Shown piece by piece: positions 44,559 to 54,243 of a stretch of DNA of 64,000 nt (the stretch's first letter is position 1; every line of letters begins with the position of its first letter). The stretch is from Flavobacterium sp. ACN6. Lineage in GTDB: Bacteria > Bacteroidota > Bacteroidia > Flavobacteriales > Flavobacteriaceae. The stretch is from the NCBI RefSeq assembly GCF_002304005.1, contig NZ_MRCQ01000019.1:1-64000 (forward strand), given 5' to 3'. The notes under the pieces are model-generated. The model made no database searches. It saw nothing but the letters and a program-made list of their open reading frames with translations, and was not told the origin of the DNA. A program made the translations under genes and the position numbers.

Positions 44559-45347
44559 TTAGACTTTTCCTAAAGTATAAAGCTGCTCCATTGTAGGTGT
44601 AAGGCTTCCTCCTGCAGGTTCCAACGTGATGCCAAAAGCTTCAGCTGAATCGGTTTGGCTTACAGCGAAGATTTTTTGAGAGTTTTCTTCAAAATTATCC
44701 AGCAGACCAATACTTGTCGGTGTAAGCACCGGACTTAGTTTTAAAGACCAAACCTGGTAAACCATTCCTTTTGGAGGGTTTGGCAGACCTGCCGCGTCGA
44801 TATAAGTCGTTTTTGTTTCTTTGTTCCAATACACTTTTGCAAATGATGCCGGAGATACTGATTGTCCGCCCAGAGTAACGCTTGTGTTTTTAATGTCTCT
44901 CACAATGCTCAGATTTTTCTCAGTCTGTTTATTCTGCTGGTCTAAAAAAGCATATTCTCTTTCAATTTTATTTTTTTCGCCTCCAGCCTCAGAGACTGCC
45001 TGTTTAGATTTTGCCAGTTCTAAAGTCTGATATCCAAAACCTAAGAGCAGTAATACGGCAGCCGCCCAGCTCAAGTACTGCGAACGGTTTGATGCTGATT
45101 TTATATTGATAACTTTACCATCGTTAAGCTCTAAAAGAGCTTTTGTTTTCTCGAAATTGGCAACCGAATGGAAAGGTGAGAAGCTTGATGATAAGGCTGA
45201 GACAGCTTTTTCTATAGCAATGATTTCACTTTCAACCTCAGGGTTTTTTCTAGCAAGTTCGGCAATTTCCAGGTTCTCTTTTTCTGTCAGCAGGCCGTAA
45301 ACGTAAAGTTCTAAAATGCCTGATTCAATATATTCCTTATCTTCCAT
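44559..45347 (-). CDS. Anti-sigma factor, RskA/anti-sigma-K type
   Basis: A 262-residue single-pass membrane protein. The cytoplasmic zinc-less anti-sigma region (1-85) starts EYIESGILELYVYGLLTEKENLEIAELA, followed by a helix at about 92-108 (YLSWAAAVLLLLGFGYQ), a periplasmic coiled coil, and an anti-sigma-K C-terminal domain (about 160-262, PKGMVYQVWSLKL and FGITLEPAGGS). Its ATG overlaps the sigma stop codon by one base, so translation is coupled. It should hold the ECF sigma inactive until an envelope signal arrives. Confidence 0.9.
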   Translation of the reverse strand: MEDKEYIESGILELYVYGLLTEKENLEIAELARKNPEVESEIIAIEKAVSALSSSFSPFHSVANFEKTKALLELNDGKVINIKSASNRSQYLSWAAAVLLLLGFGYQTLELAKSKQAVSEAGGEKNKIEREYAFLDQQNKQTEKNLSIVRDIKNTSVTLGGQSVSPASFAKVYWNKETKTTYIDAAGLPNPPKGMVYQVWSLKLSPVLTPTSIGLLDNFEENSQKIFAVSQTDSAEAFGITLEPAGGSLTPTMEQLYTLGKV

Positions 45348-45877
45348 TATATCTTTAAATAATTTCTTAAATCGTTGATACAGTTTCTGTTTTGTGTTTT
45401 GATAGTGCCCAGCGGCATGGCAAGCTCTTCCGATGCTTCTTGCTGGGTATATCCCTTAAAGAATAGCAGATCAATAATCTCGATACATTTTGGTTTCAGT
45501 TTTTTTACGAATTCCTGAATTCCTATAGAATCAATTCTGTTTGTGAGCTTGTTGCTATCATCTAATAGATTTACGAAATTATCCGAAGAAAGGTTTTTTT
45601 GGTTGTTGTTGAAATTTTTGGACCGCAGCCTGTCAATCGATGTGTTCCTTGCAATATTAAGGATCCATGTGTAGAACCTGCCCTTGCTTTCACTGTAACT
45701 ATCGATGTTTTTCCAGATTTTTACAAAGACTTCCTGCAGGACATCTTCGGCTTCTTCCCGGTTTTTTACCAGAACATTTATGACCGAAAATAAGCTTTTT
45801 GAGTACATATCGTAGAGATGGGTGAAAGCTCTTTCATCTTTTTTGCGGATTAGTACCAATAATTCTTCTTGGCTCAT
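45347..45877 (-). CDS. ECF RNA polymerase sigma factor
   Basis: A 176-residue group 4 sigma factor. Region 2 (about 20-90) has the core-binding DVLQEVFVKIWKNI and FYTWILNIARNTSIDRLR. Region 4 (about 120-175) has PKCIEIIDLLFFKGYTQQEASEELAMPLGTIKTQNRN. SigK-like, and paired with an anti-sigma-K protein in one operon. The target regulon is not visible here. Confidence 0.93.
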   Translation of the reverse strand: MSQEELLVLIRKKDERAFTHLYDMYSKSLFSVINVLVKNREEAEDVLQEVFVKIWKNIDSYSESKGRFYTWILNIARNTSIDRLRSKNFNNNQKNLSSDNFVNLLDDSNKLTNRIDSIGIQEFVKKLKPKCIEIIDLLFFKGYTQQEASEELAMPLGTIKTQNRNCINDLRNYLKI

Positions 45878-46385
45878 AGGATTGGATTTAAAGCTTAAAT
45901 AAATTTTAATTTCTTATAAAGTGGTAATGCCGGATAAAGGTAATTTATTTTTTACGTAACTGGCCCAAAAGCAGAAATAAAGGATATTACTTTCAAAATA
46001 CCAATTTTCGGGGATTATGTTATGTTGATGTTCTTCTCTTGCACCGTTGCTTTTTCTATTTCCATAAATAGGAATAAATCAATTTTTAGCTGTTAATAAA
46101 ACAAAGATTTACTTGAATTATAATGTAGAAATGCAAAGTCACTTCCCCAATGAGTTCTTTGAAAAAATTAAACGTTAATGTAATGCTAATTTTAAAGGCA
46201 GCTTATAATGCCTAGCATGATTTGACTTCTAACTGATATTATTCCGTTAAAGTATAAGATCGATAAACCTTTAAAAATTTTAAGTTTTTAATTCTATAAA
46301 TTAAATTTAGGCTGTTTTATTATTATAAAATCATAATAGTATCTTAGATTTTGCTTAAGAATAGTGATTATTTTAAAACATGACT

Positions 46386-46393
46386 TAAATTTG
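46386..46393 (+). promoter_or_regulatory. TAAATTTG element before the truncated permease
   Basis: An exact TAnnTTTG match 15 bases before the surviving permease coding sequence, without a good -33. It might drive the remnant. The preceding 45878-46380 gap shows nothing else. Confidence 0.3.
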
Positions 46394-46407
46394 CCTGGTG
46401 CGAAAAT

Positions 46408-47721
46408 GGTATAGGCCCGGCAGCTGTTCTAGCAGGACCATCTGTTATTTTGGGATATGCTGTTGCCGGAATTATCGCTTTTTTTATAATGAGACAACTT
46501 GGAGAAATGGTTGTCGAGGAACCTGTATCAGGAAGCTTTAGTTATTTTGCCTATAAATACTGTGGTTCTTTTGCCGGTTTTGCATCTGGATGGAATTACT
46601 GGATTTTATATATTTTAGTTAGTATGGCTGAACTTACGGCTATTGGTGTTTATGTGCAGTTCTGGTGGCCTGAAATTCCGCTTTGGGCATCCAGCTTATT
46701 TTTCTTTCTGGTTATTACTGCTTTGAATTTTGCTTCTGTAAAAGTGTACGGAGAAACAGAATTTTGGTTTTCTATTATAAAAGTTGCCGCAATTATTGCA
46801 ATGATTCTCTTTGGTGCTTATTTGTTAGTAAGCGGTACAGGAGGAGAACATGCTGCAATTCATAATTTATATAACGATGGAGGTTTCTTTCCAAAAGGCT
46901 TTTTTGAAAAAACGACTAATGGCAGTTTTCAAGGTTTATTAGCTGCAATGGCATTAATTATGTTCTCTTTTGGCGGCTTAGAACTTATTGGAATTACCGC
47001 TGCTGAGGCAGAAAATCCAGAAAAAAACATTCCAAAAGCAACCAATCAGGTAATTTATAGAATCCTTATATTTTATGTGGGAGCATTGGTCATTTTATTT
47101 GCTTTGTCCCCTTGGCGGAAAATTACCACAGACAGCAGTCCGTTTGTAATGGTTTTTCAAAACTTAAACGGAATGGAATTTGAGTTCTTTGGCGATAAAA
47201 TATATTTTACACGACTTATAGCCAATATACTTAATTTAATTGTATTAACTGCAGCCTTATCAGTATATAATAGCAGCGTATACAGCAACTCACGTATGTT
47301 ATTTGGTTTAGCAGATCAAGGAAGTGCTCCTAAATTTTTAAAGAAGCTGAACAAACAAGCTGTACCGGTTTATGCCATTTTAATTTCCTCATGCTTTGCC
47401 GCTATTTGTATTTTAATAAATAAAGTAATTCCGGAAGAGGCGTTTAGTATTTTAATGTCTTTAGTAGTTTCTTGCTTAGTTATTAACTGGGTTATGATTT
47501 CGTATACGCACCTGCAATTTAGACGGGCAAAAGACAAGGAAAATACAAAAACTAAGTTTGCGTCAATATTTTATCCAGTAAGCAATTACATCTGTTTTGT
47601 ATTTTTATTAGGTATTTTATCCATCATGTGGATGACCAATATGAAGTTATCTGTAGAATTAATTCCTATCTGGCTGGCTATTCTTTTTGTATTTTATAAA
47701 GTGTTTAAAATAAAAAAATAA
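46408..47721 (+). pseudogene. Amino-acid permease, N-terminus missing (CycA/AnsP-like)
   Basis: The reading frame begins abruptly at 46408 with GIGPAAVLAGPSVILGYAVAG, which is the second half of helix 1 in APC permeases. The usual start and the GAIGTGLF substrate-binding stretch (about 30-45 residues) are absent, and a TGA lies in frame at 46381. The remaining 437 residues keep the other eleven helices, the GEM motif after helix 2 (RQLGEMVVEEP) and FSFGGLELIG. The only in-frame start before the conserved part is TTG 46450. It was probably broken by a rearrangement; function is doubtful. Confidence 0.75.
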
Positions 47722-47737
47722 GCAGCTAGAGCATACA

Positions 47738-47761
47738 GTAAGGTTGAACCTTACTTATTTT
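47738..47761 (+). terminator. Terminator after the permease remnant
   Basis: GTAAGGT (47738-47744) pairs with ACCTTAC (47748-47754), loop TGA, then TTATTTT. Confidence 0.65.
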
Positions 47762-47844
47762 AACAGTCACTATGCGGGGCATACTATTAAAATAATTAAA
47801 TTTGAGTTGAAATTGAAATGACTTAAACAGGAAGATTTTTTACA

Positions 47845-48093
47845 ATGCAGAAAGCTATACGATTCACGGTGAGAAAAGATCTGGCTCCTCACGAGCAGTT
47901 CACAGTATTAAAATTAAAAGGGAGTCTTATCTCAAAGGGATACACTGAGATTATCCATATCTCGGACCAGGATGAGGATTTTCATCTCAATACCTTTGAA
48001 AGCCCCACAGAGAAGAGCACTGAAGTACTGCAGTATATTACTTCTTTTATTCAGCAGGAAAAGCTTTCAGAGGTCATTACGCTATTGGATTAA
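47845..48093 (+). CDS. Hypothetical 82-residue protein
   Basis: No family is recognised. The product is soluble, with N-terminal AIRFTVRKDLAPHEQF and a C-terminal amphipathic helix (VLQYITSFIQQEKLSEVITLL). Codon use is richer in G+C than the permease just upstream, matching the mobile-element genes that follow. This is roughly where the compositional change begins. Confidence 0.6.
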   Translation: MQKAIRFTVRKDLAPHEQFTVLKLKGSLISKGYTEIIHISDQDEDFHLNTFESPTEKSTEVLQYITSFIQQEKLSEVITLLD

Positions 48094-48247
48094 TACTTAC
48101 GACACAAAGCAAAAGCGAAATGTATTTCCTTAATGAGCAATGATCGCCGTTTGTACTCTTACGCAGGTTACGCTGCCGGTCAAATGGTTGAGTAATGTAA
48201 CAACTGATTGAACTGTAATACTGGAATTATTCCAGAGAAACTAGATC

Positions 48248-48769
48248 TTAGGTTTTTACAACTTTAATATCATCCAAGGAGCTCATACCGACGCCTTGTG
48301 ATTTTCTTACCACTGTAATCTCGCCATTGAGTTCCATCACAACAGCTTTCACATCATCAATCTGGTCTATGCCCGATTTTCTGATGGTAGAATATATCTC
48401 GTCTTTGGTGACCGCTTCTCTTGCCATGGCCCTTTCAATAAACTCCCCATTGTAAAATATAAGAATGGGCACTGAATTTAGGAGTTTCTCCACTTTTTTT
48501 GAAGAGCGCGCTGTCAGCGCAAATAAGTACTGCAGTGCAATAATTAAAAAAAGCACAACACCGCCCTCTGCGAGAGGAACCATAGCCAGCATCATGTACG
48601 ATAAAGTGGATCCCAGTGCAACTGTAACCACAAAATCAAAGGCATTGAGTTTGGACAAGGTGCGCTTACCTGAGATCCTCAAGAAAAAAAACAGCGTGAC
48701 AAATGCTATGATGGTAGCCAGAACAATATGTCCGATTCTTGTCCAATCCTTAAAAAATACTTCTTCCAT
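48248..48769 (-). CDS. DUF421 (YetF-like) membrane protein
   Basis: A 173-residue protein: three hydrophobic helices (about 12-30, 42-62, 66-88), then a cytoplasmic DUF421 domain. It shows the conserved RISGKRTLSKLNAFDFVVTVALGSTLS near the membrane and ILIFYNGEFIERAMAREAVTKDEI beyond it. The family occurs in stress- and spore-related settings of Firmicutes; its function is unknown. Here it opens the GC-richer block with other stress-type small genes. Confidence 0.85.
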   Translation of the reverse strand: MEEVFFKDWTRIGHIVLATIIAFVTLFFFLRISGKRTLSKLNAFDFVVTVALGSTLSYMMLAMVPLAEGGVVLFLIIALQYLFALTARSSKKVEKLLNSVPILIFYNGEFIERAMAREAVTKDEIYSTIRKSGIDQIDDVKAVVMELNGEITVVRKSQGVGMSSLDDIKVVKT

Positions 48770-49056
48770 ATCATACTGTTTTAAAAACTATTATGCATTT
48801 TGCAAGTACCGCCGCTGGTCAGCATGTGCATCTCAATCAGGTGCTGTATAATTTTTCACCCGGTTCGGGTGCTTAGCGGGCCCCGTACTGCAGTGCATCT
48901 TTCAGTGCTTCTTTAAAAATACAATAACGGCTGCGGCTTATTTTATATAATTCCCTGCGGCGCTTGTTGAATTTTCATTAGGATGGTTTGGTGATAAGGC
49001 AATCGCTGACTTTGAAGCGCAGTCAAATGAAGGCGCAGTAAGCAGAAGAGCTCTTG

Positions 49057-49088
49057 TTTGAGATTCTGTGCTATAATTAGTACCTTAG
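49057..49088 (+). promoter_or_regulatory. Promoter of xseAB
   Basis: TTTG (49057-49060), a 20-base spacer and TACCTTAG (49081-49088, one mismatch to TAnnTTTG). It supports the xseA start at 49136. Between 48770 and here only a CACCCG/CGGGTG hairpin (48857-48871) is seen. Confidence 0.5.
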
Positions 49089-49135
49089 CACTCCAAGCAA
49101 AACCAGCACGGCAAATTAATCCTTTTTTAAACCTT

Positions 49136-50572
49136 ATGGGATCCGACCAGTATATCAGGCTTTCACAGCTTAATGACAAAATCCAGGACACGATCAACGA
49201 CCGCTTTAGGGGGCAGACGTACTGGGTGGCGGCGGATATTACCAATCATTCTTTTAAGGCCGATAAGAAAAACCATTACTTTGAACTGGTGGAAAAAGCA
49301 GTTTCCGGAAATGCCATAACAGCTAAGATACTGGGCAAGTCATGGGGAGCAGGGGCACTGCGGATCCTTGATTTTGAAATAACCACAGGACAGCGCTTCA
49401 CCAACAATCTGCATGTGCTGGTGCTGCTCAGCGTGGATTACCATCCGCTGTATGGGCTTTCGGTTAATCTTCTGGATATCGACAGTAATTTTATGCTCGG
49501 GATTCTCGAACAGCAGCGTAATGCTACACTGGAGAGACTGGTAAGGGAAAATGATTTTATCCAAAAACTGGCAGATGGATATTCCACCTTTAACGGCAGA
49601 CTCCCCCTTCCAGCGGTCATCCAAAGGGTGGCGGTAATCTCTTCAAGCAGTTCGGCAGGAAATGAGGATTTCCGCCATACCATGCAGCACAATGATTTTG
49701 GATATGTTTTCCAAATTGATGATTATCATACCGTGGTTCAGGGAGATAACAATGCCAGGCTCTTTTTAAATAAACTCATTGAGGTGTACACGAGCGGTAT
49801 ACCCTATGATGCGGTTGTCATCACAAGGGGAGGCGGGGCACAGTCCGATTTTCTGATTTTTGACAATTACAATATAGCCAGGGCAGCGGCCAAGTTTCCC
49901 ATTCCGGTGATCACCGGTATCGGGCATCAGAAAAATATCAGTCTTACCGATATGATGGCCCATACCCATACCAAGACCCCGACTAAGGCGGCTGAATTTA
50001 TCATAGCGCATAACCGCAGTTTTGAGCAGAGAATCCTCTCACTGCAGGGGACTATTGCATTAAAGTCACAGCAGCTTTTCCTTAAGCACTACAAGGAACT
50101 CAATGAACTCAAAAGCAGTATTTCCCATAATGCTGCAGAGCTTCTTTCAGGTCATAAACAGCGGCTGATGGAGATCTGGCAGGATGTGGCACATAACAGC
50201 AGAAAGGTGCTTTCCAATGCGCAGGGCAGACTGCTTTATACCGCCCAGCAGACCCTGCAGCGGCCGCAGTATATCATGCAGCAGAAAAGAAATGAGCTGC
50301 AGTATATCACGGCAAATCTGAAGACTGCTGCCAATCAGTATCTCCGCGCCCAAAACCACAATCTGCAGCATTACCAGCAGAGCATAAAACTAATGTCTCC
50401 TGAGAATATACTGCGTAAAGGATATGCCATTATACGATCACATAATAAAATTGTCAATGGGGCCTCGGAAATACACGAAGGGGAAGATATAGAAATACTA
50501 TTAAAAGATGCAGTGCTGAAAAGCACGGTCAAAGAAAAAATACAATACGATGGAAACCACACTGACTTATGA
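49136..50572 (+). CDS. xseA: Exodeoxyribonuclease VII large subunit
   Basis: The catalytic subunit of the ssDNA exonuclease ExoVII. The start 49136 (MGSDQYIRLSQLND) follows a promoter-like element; an in-frame start at 49058 lies inside it. The 478 residues comprise an OB-fold (1-110), the nuclease core with VVITRGGGAQSD and ITGIGHQKN, a long coiled coil (320-420) and a short C-terminal domain (NILRKGYAIIRS). xseB overlaps it by 23 bases. The sequence is GC-richer and diverged from housekeeping flavobacterial XseA, suggesting an element-borne second copy. Confidence 0.92.
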   Translation: MGSDQYIRLSQLNDKIQDTINDRFRGQTYWVAADITNHSFKADKKNHYFELVEKAVSGNAITAKILGKSWGAGALRILDFEITTGQRFTNNLHVLVLLSVDYHPLYGLSVNLLDIDSNFMLGILEQQRNATLERLVRENDFIQKLADGYSTFNGRLPLPAVIQRVAVISSSSSAGNEDFRHTMQHNDFGYVFQIDDYHTVVQGDNNARLFLNKLIEVYTSGIPYDAVVITRGGGAQSDFLIFDNYNIARAAAKFPIPVITGIGHQKNISLTDMMAHTHTKTPTKAAEFIIAHNRSFEQRILSLQGTIALKSQQLFLKHYKELNELKSSISHNAAELLSGHKQRLMEIWQDVAHNSRKVLSNAQGRLLYTAQQTLQRPQYIMQQKRNELQYITANLKTAANQYLRAQNHNLQHYQQSIKLMSPENILRKGYAIIRSHNKIVNGASEIHEGEDIEILLKDAVLKSTVKEKIQYDGNHTDL

Positions 50573-50756
50573 GACCGCAGCAGCGGAACTAACGGCTATT
50601 GCCAAAGAAATAGAAAATGAAACGATCTCGGTGGATGAGCTTGCCGCTAAGGTAAAAAGAGCTTCGCAGCTTATTGCTTTCTGCCAGGCCAAACTCAAAT
50701 CTACCGAAGAAGAGGTGGGTAAAATCATCAGCAGTATGGAAAATCCTGCAGGCTGA
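50550..50756 (+). CDS. xseB: Exodeoxyribonuclease VII small subunit
   Basis: A 68-residue helical hairpin protein with TYETAAAELTAIAKEIENETISVDELAAKVKRASQLI and FCQAKLKSTEEEV, the standard XseB pattern. It wraps the XseA coiled coil and is required for activity. It overlaps the end of xseA by 23 bases, so production is coupled. Confidence 0.92.
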   Translation: METTLTYETAAAELTAIAKEIENETISVDELAAKVKRASQLIAFCQAKLKSTEEEVGKIISSMENPAG

Positions 50757-50866
50757 TTGGTCATTTTTATACTAAAACGGGGTTTTACTGCGTTATACTG
50801 ATATATAAGCCTGTAAAGAGAATACCTGAATGAAGTGCAGGTATTTGTACAGTCCAAGCCGAAATT

Positions 50867-50904
50867 GTAAAACCCCATTTTTCCTTTGAATAATGGGGTT
50901 TTAC
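50867..50904. terminator. Terminator between xseB and the helicase gene
   Basis: GTAAAACCCCATT (50867-50879) pairs with AATGGGGTTTTAC (50892-50904). It lies between convergent genes and can act in either direction. A smaller AATACCTG/CAGGTATT hairpin is at 50821-50845. Confidence 0.8.
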
Positions 50905-50950
50905 ATATAAAGAATTATTGTACTGGCAGTACCTCCCAAAAGCTGCACTG

Positions 50951-53284
50951 CTAGTTCCAGGGCTTCCACCATTTTTTTTCCTCAGTTCCGCTCTCAGCAG
51001 TACTTTGATCCGTTTTTAGGGTATCTGGAAAAACATTTGGATCAGCGTCTGGTGTATGCTGCTCAAAGGGATTTGGTGCAGCGGCCAAATGCTCCTGCAG
51101 GTCCTGTGCGGTAAAAGCAGCTGTCTGACCCAGATCATCTGCAGGTCTCAGGCCCCTAAAGCTGAAATCGATCGGTTTTTGTTTTCCTATTTCAAAAAAA
51201 TCCACGATATACTGTTTTTTTTCTGTCTCCACCGCTGTTACTTTTCCATTGTTCCAAACTGGATGCACCACCAGATCGCCTTCTTTGAACGCAGTGTCAT
51301 TATCAGGCTGGTTATTGTTTGGTTGTAATTTACTGTTTTGAATGATTTCAGGGGAGAGTTTTCCTTTTCGAATATAAAATTCTTCACTGATCTCAAAAAG
51401 AAAGCGCGAAGGGTATTTGTTAAGCCCTGTGGTAAAATTAAAGCCTTCCGAATCGGTCATGTAAAACCTTTTCTCAGCGCGGGTAACCGCTACATACATC
51501 AGTCTCCTTTCTTCCTCGATGGCGCGTTTTCTTCTTTCCTTAATGGAAAGTGCGCTGGGCAGCACCCCTTCGGAAAAACCACATAGAAAAACATACGGAA
51601 ATTCCAGTCCTTTGGAAATATGGATGGTCATTAGTTTTACCTTATCCTGCTGCTGGCTCTCGGCATCCAAATCGGTATACAAGGCAATTTCCTGCAGGTA
51701 TTCTGAAATATTGACCGGCGCGTTATTTTCCTTTTCAAGCAGGAGCATGGAATTGACCAGCTCCTTAATATTCTCCAAACGGTCCTGGTCACCGTCTTTT
51801 CGGTAGAGTTCCGAAAGACCGCTTTTATCAAGAATGATTTTGACCAGATCCGATATGGATTTGGTTTTAGCATCTTCTTTGAGCTCGGTAATCAGTTTTA
51901 CGAAATCCAGCGCCCCTTTTTTGGCAAGTTCCTTATCGCCCGTGTTACGCTCCAGTGCCTGAAGTAGGGAAAGGTTCTGCTCCCCGGCCAGAAGACTGAG
52001 CCTTTCGAGAAATTTTTTGCCAAGACCCCGCGAGGGCTGGTTATGCATGCGCAGAAAGGAGAAGTTATCGCCCTGCACTATCAGGCGCAGCATCGAGAGT
52101 ACATCCTTTATTTCTTTTCTTTCAAAAAAGCGGATACCCCCAAAAATAGTATACGGAATGTTTTGTTTAATAAGCGCCTGTTCAATATTTCTCGAGAGAT
52201 GATTCGAACGGTACAGGATAGTGACATCTGAATAGGAAGCGTTTTCTGTCTGTAGAATGTCCTTGATTTCAGAGGCTATCCAGAGGCTTTCCTCAAAATC
52301 ATTTTTTCCATGGAAATGCACCACTTCAAATCCTTCGGGTTTGTCGGTGATCATATCCTTGTCCACCCTTACCGTATTGTTTTTAATGATATGATTGCCT
52401 ACTTTGAGTATGTTAGGGGTGGAGCGGTAATTGCGGTTCATGATAATGGTCTGGGTATCGGGGAACATCGTGTCAAATTCAACCAGATACTCCGGTTTGG
52501 CACCGCGCCATTCGTATATAGTCTGGTCAGGATCCCCGACCAGAAAAAGGTTTTGATTGACACGCGAAAGCATTTCTACCAGATGGAACTGGCTTTCTGA
52601 GCTGTCCTGCGCCTCATCGACCTGAATATAATGCAGGTTCTGCTGCCATTTTAAAAGCACGTCGGCATTGTGGTCTAATATAAAGGCAGTAAAATGGATC
52701 AGGTCATCAAAATCAAGAGCGTAGTTGCGTTTCTGCTTGTCGAGGTAAATCTGGAACACACGGCTCGATAAAGAGTCGCTTTCATCGGCCTCAAAGCTTT
52801 TATTTTCTAGTATATACGAGAGGTAATTTGAAGTGCTTTTCTGCTTGGAAATAAAACGAAGCACCTGTTTGAAGGTCAGATGCTTGGAATTGATCTGAAG
52901 TTCGGTGAAAACATCCCGGAGGATGCTTTTTTGATCCTCGGCATCCAGTATGATGAAATTTCCGGGGTAGTGTATTTTGTTGATTTCCTCGCGCAGGAAC
53001 CTTACGCAGAAGCCGTGATAAGTGGTGATCAAACTTACATCATACATATCTCCGATTAGTGCCTTAACGCGCTTTTTCATTTCCTGTGCGGCCTTATTGG
53101 TAAAGGTTACACAGAGAATATTGGAGGAATTAATACCAAGCCTGTCTACGATGTAGGCAAACCTGGAGGTCAATGCCTTGGTTTTTCCTGATCCTGCTCC
53201 CGCAATAACACGCACGTAGCCTTCTGTGGTTTTTACGGCCTGCAGCTGGCTGGAATTAAGGTTTTCTAAAATCGGATCGTTCAT
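50951..53284 (-). CDS. UvrD/PcrA-like superfamily 1 DNA helicase
   Basis: A 777-residue 3'-5' helicase. Motif Ia region AGAGSGKT is the Walker A. Further motifs are DEAQDSS, VGDPDQTIYEWRGA, NYRST, LMTIHISKGLEFPYVFL and MYVAVTRAEKRFY. Residues about 660-720 form a Tudor-like tail (GDLVVHPVWNNGKVTAVE), and the end is Pro/Thr-rich. The start 53284 (MNDPILENLNSSQLQAV) is canonical; an upstream in-frame ATG at 53368 is unlikely. Convergent with xseAB in the GC-richer block, it is probably element cargo for DNA processing. Confidence 0.93.
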   Translation of the reverse strand: MNDPILENLNSSQLQAVKTTEGYVRVIAGAGSGKTKALTSRFAYIVDRLGINSSNILCVTFTNKAAQEMKKRVKALIGDMYDVSLITTYHGFCVRFLREEINKIHYPGNFIILDAEDQKSILRDVFTELQINSKHLTFKQVLRFISKQKSTSNYLSYILENKSFEADESDSLSSRVFQIYLDKQKRNYALDFDDLIHFTAFILDHNADVLLKWQQNLHYIQVDEAQDSSESQFHLVEMLSRVNQNLFLVGDPDQTIYEWRGAKPEYLVEFDTMFPDTQTIIMNRNYRSTPNILKVGNHIIKNNTVRVDKDMITDKPEGFEVVHFHGKNDFEESLWIASEIKDILQTENASYSDVTILYRSNHLSRNIEQALIKQNIPYTIFGGIRFFERKEIKDVLSMLRLIVQGDNFSFLRMHNQPSRGLGKKFLERLSLLAGEQNLSLLQALERNTGDKELAKKGALDFVKLITELKEDAKTKSISDLVKIILDKSGLSELYRKDGDQDRLENIKELVNSMLLLEKENNAPVNISEYLQEIALYTDLDAESQQQDKVKLMTIHISKGLEFPYVFLCGFSEGVLPSALSIKERRKRAIEEERRLMYVAVTRAEKRFYMTDSEGFNFTTGLNKYPSRFLFEISEEFYIRKGKLSPEIIQNSKLQPNNNQPDNDTAFKEGDLVVHPVWNNGKVTAVETEKKQYIVDFFEIGKQKPIDFSFRGLRPADDLGQTAAFTAQDLQEHLAAAPNPFEQHTPDADPNVFPDTLKTDQSTAESGTEEKKWWKPWN

Positions 53285-53434
53285 TGTAAAGCAGTAATTG
53301 TTGTGGGTCTTACGTATTATTTTGGCTGTGATTATGCTCCACGGGCAGACCGGGGAACCCTTATACAAATTTAGTAATTTATTGCAAGACGCAGTACACT
53401 GCGCAAAGAATCACATTTGAATTCAAAATAAAAT

Positions 53435-53476
53435 CTTGAAGAGAATTCTTTAGTATAGTAAAAAATTCTCTTCAAG
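53435..53476 (-). terminator. Terminator of the small stress-gene operon
   Basis: CTTGAAGAGAATT (53435-53447) pairs with AATTCTCTTCAAG (53464-53476). On the minus strand an AT-rich tract (ATTTTATTTTG) follows. Confidence 0.7.
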
Positions 53477-53516
53477 ATCTCTGCTTGGCCGAATGCCTTT
53501 TTTTAAAGAAGATTGT

Positions 53517-53768
53517 TTAGTCTTCCTCATCATCGTCTTCAACAGCTTTTTCCTCATCCAGGGTTCTTCTATCGGCGTCCGGGTCACGGTCATCAGGATC
53601 GGTATGATTATGATTTTCGTAAGTATCCTTGTGAATGCCAGTCGTGTCATTTTCATGCTGGTTGACTGCTGGATCTTTTTTCTCCAGCAGTTCAGAATTT
53701 ATGGAATCAGCCGCTGCGTGATAATTACGTTCATCCTGATCGTAGTTATCGTAATTTTCATTTGACAT
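53517..53768 (-). CDS. Small highly acidic protein
   Basis: A hydrophilic protein of 83 residues with no predicted fold. It is rich in Asp, Glu, Asn and His, ending KAVEDDDEED. Two adjacent ATGs (53771, 53768) can start it. It is the last gene of a four-gene minus-strand operon of small hydrophilic proteins (54420 to 53517) bounded by a promoter element and a terminator. The composition resembles disordered desiccation- or stress-type proteins. Function unknown. Confidence 0.6.
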   Translation of the reverse strand: MSNENYDNYDQDERNYHAAADSINSELLEKKDPAVNQHENDTTGIHKDTYENHNHTDPDDRDPDADRRTLDEEKAVEDDDEED

Positions 53769-53821
53769 CATTTTTTTATTTATTTAGTGTTACCTCTTTA
53801 ATTTTATCTGTAATAAAGCCT

Positions 53822-54046
53822 TTATAATTGTGAGAGTTTAGAAGGGTCGGTTGCCTCTTCAATGCTCTTTCCTTCGGGCTTGTACTGTTTTTCAGTTTCT
53901 TGTTTATCGTGCCAGGGACCTTCTTTCAGACGTACTTTTTCAGATGCGCTTTCTTTTGAAGAGCTATGGCGCGTAGTATCTGATTCCCTTTCAATGCGAT
54001 GCTCTTCGTGCTGGCTGTGCTCGTCTTTATAGCTGCTGTTTTCCAT
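53822..54046 (-). CDS. Small hydrophilic disordered protein
   Basis: A 74-residue product dominated by Glu, Lys, Ser and His (HSQHEEHRIERESDTTRHSS), ending EEATDPSKLSQL. No known domain. Its start overlaps the end of the YdaT-like gene by 20 bases, supporting a real co-translated gene. Likely a stress-associated disordered protein; this is inference from composition and neighbours. Confidence 0.6.
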   Translation of the reverse strand: MENSSYKDEHSQHEEHRIERESDTTRHSSSKESASEKVRLKEGPWHDKQETEKQYKPEGKSIEEATDPSKLSQL

Positions 54047-54239
54047 GATTTTCCGTTTTGTGGTTTTTCTCTTTGTGATTTGTCAATAGTTCGCGTGCCT
54101 GCTTAAGACCGGCTGCTATTGCTGCTGCTTCATCTGCGCTGTCCTGCAGAAGTGCGCTGGCTATTTCCACTGCTTTCTCTCTAAGCGCCGCCGGCTGGTT
54201 CTTGTAAGATGGGGGATAATCCCCTTTATACCAAGGCAT
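54027..54239 (-). CDS. YdaT-like N-terminal domain protein
   Basis: 70 residues from ATG 54239 (MPWYKGDYPPSYKNQPAALR), chosen over an in-frame ATG at 54284 because it matches the family start. The pattern GDYPPSYKN...REKAVEIASALL...AIAAGLKQARE resembles the N-terminal part of Bacillus YdaT, a general-stress protein, without its DUF2188 tail. It lies four bases after the DUF3606 gene. The molecular role is unknown. Confidence 0.75.
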   Translation of the reverse strand: MPWYKGDYPPSYKNQPAALREKAVEIASALLQDSADEAAAIAAGLKQARELLTNHKEKNHKTENHGKQQL

Positions 54240-54243
54240 GCGA

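Noticed and set aside
48954..49060. Short open stretch reading ...GWFGDKAIADFEAQ... before xseA
   Set aside because: It looks protein-like but has no start codon and is cut by an upstream stop. It could be a gene remnant, but the evidence is too thin to annotate.
50371..50562. Minus-strand ORFs across xseA
   Set aside because: They lie within the well-supported xseA gene in a shadow frame.
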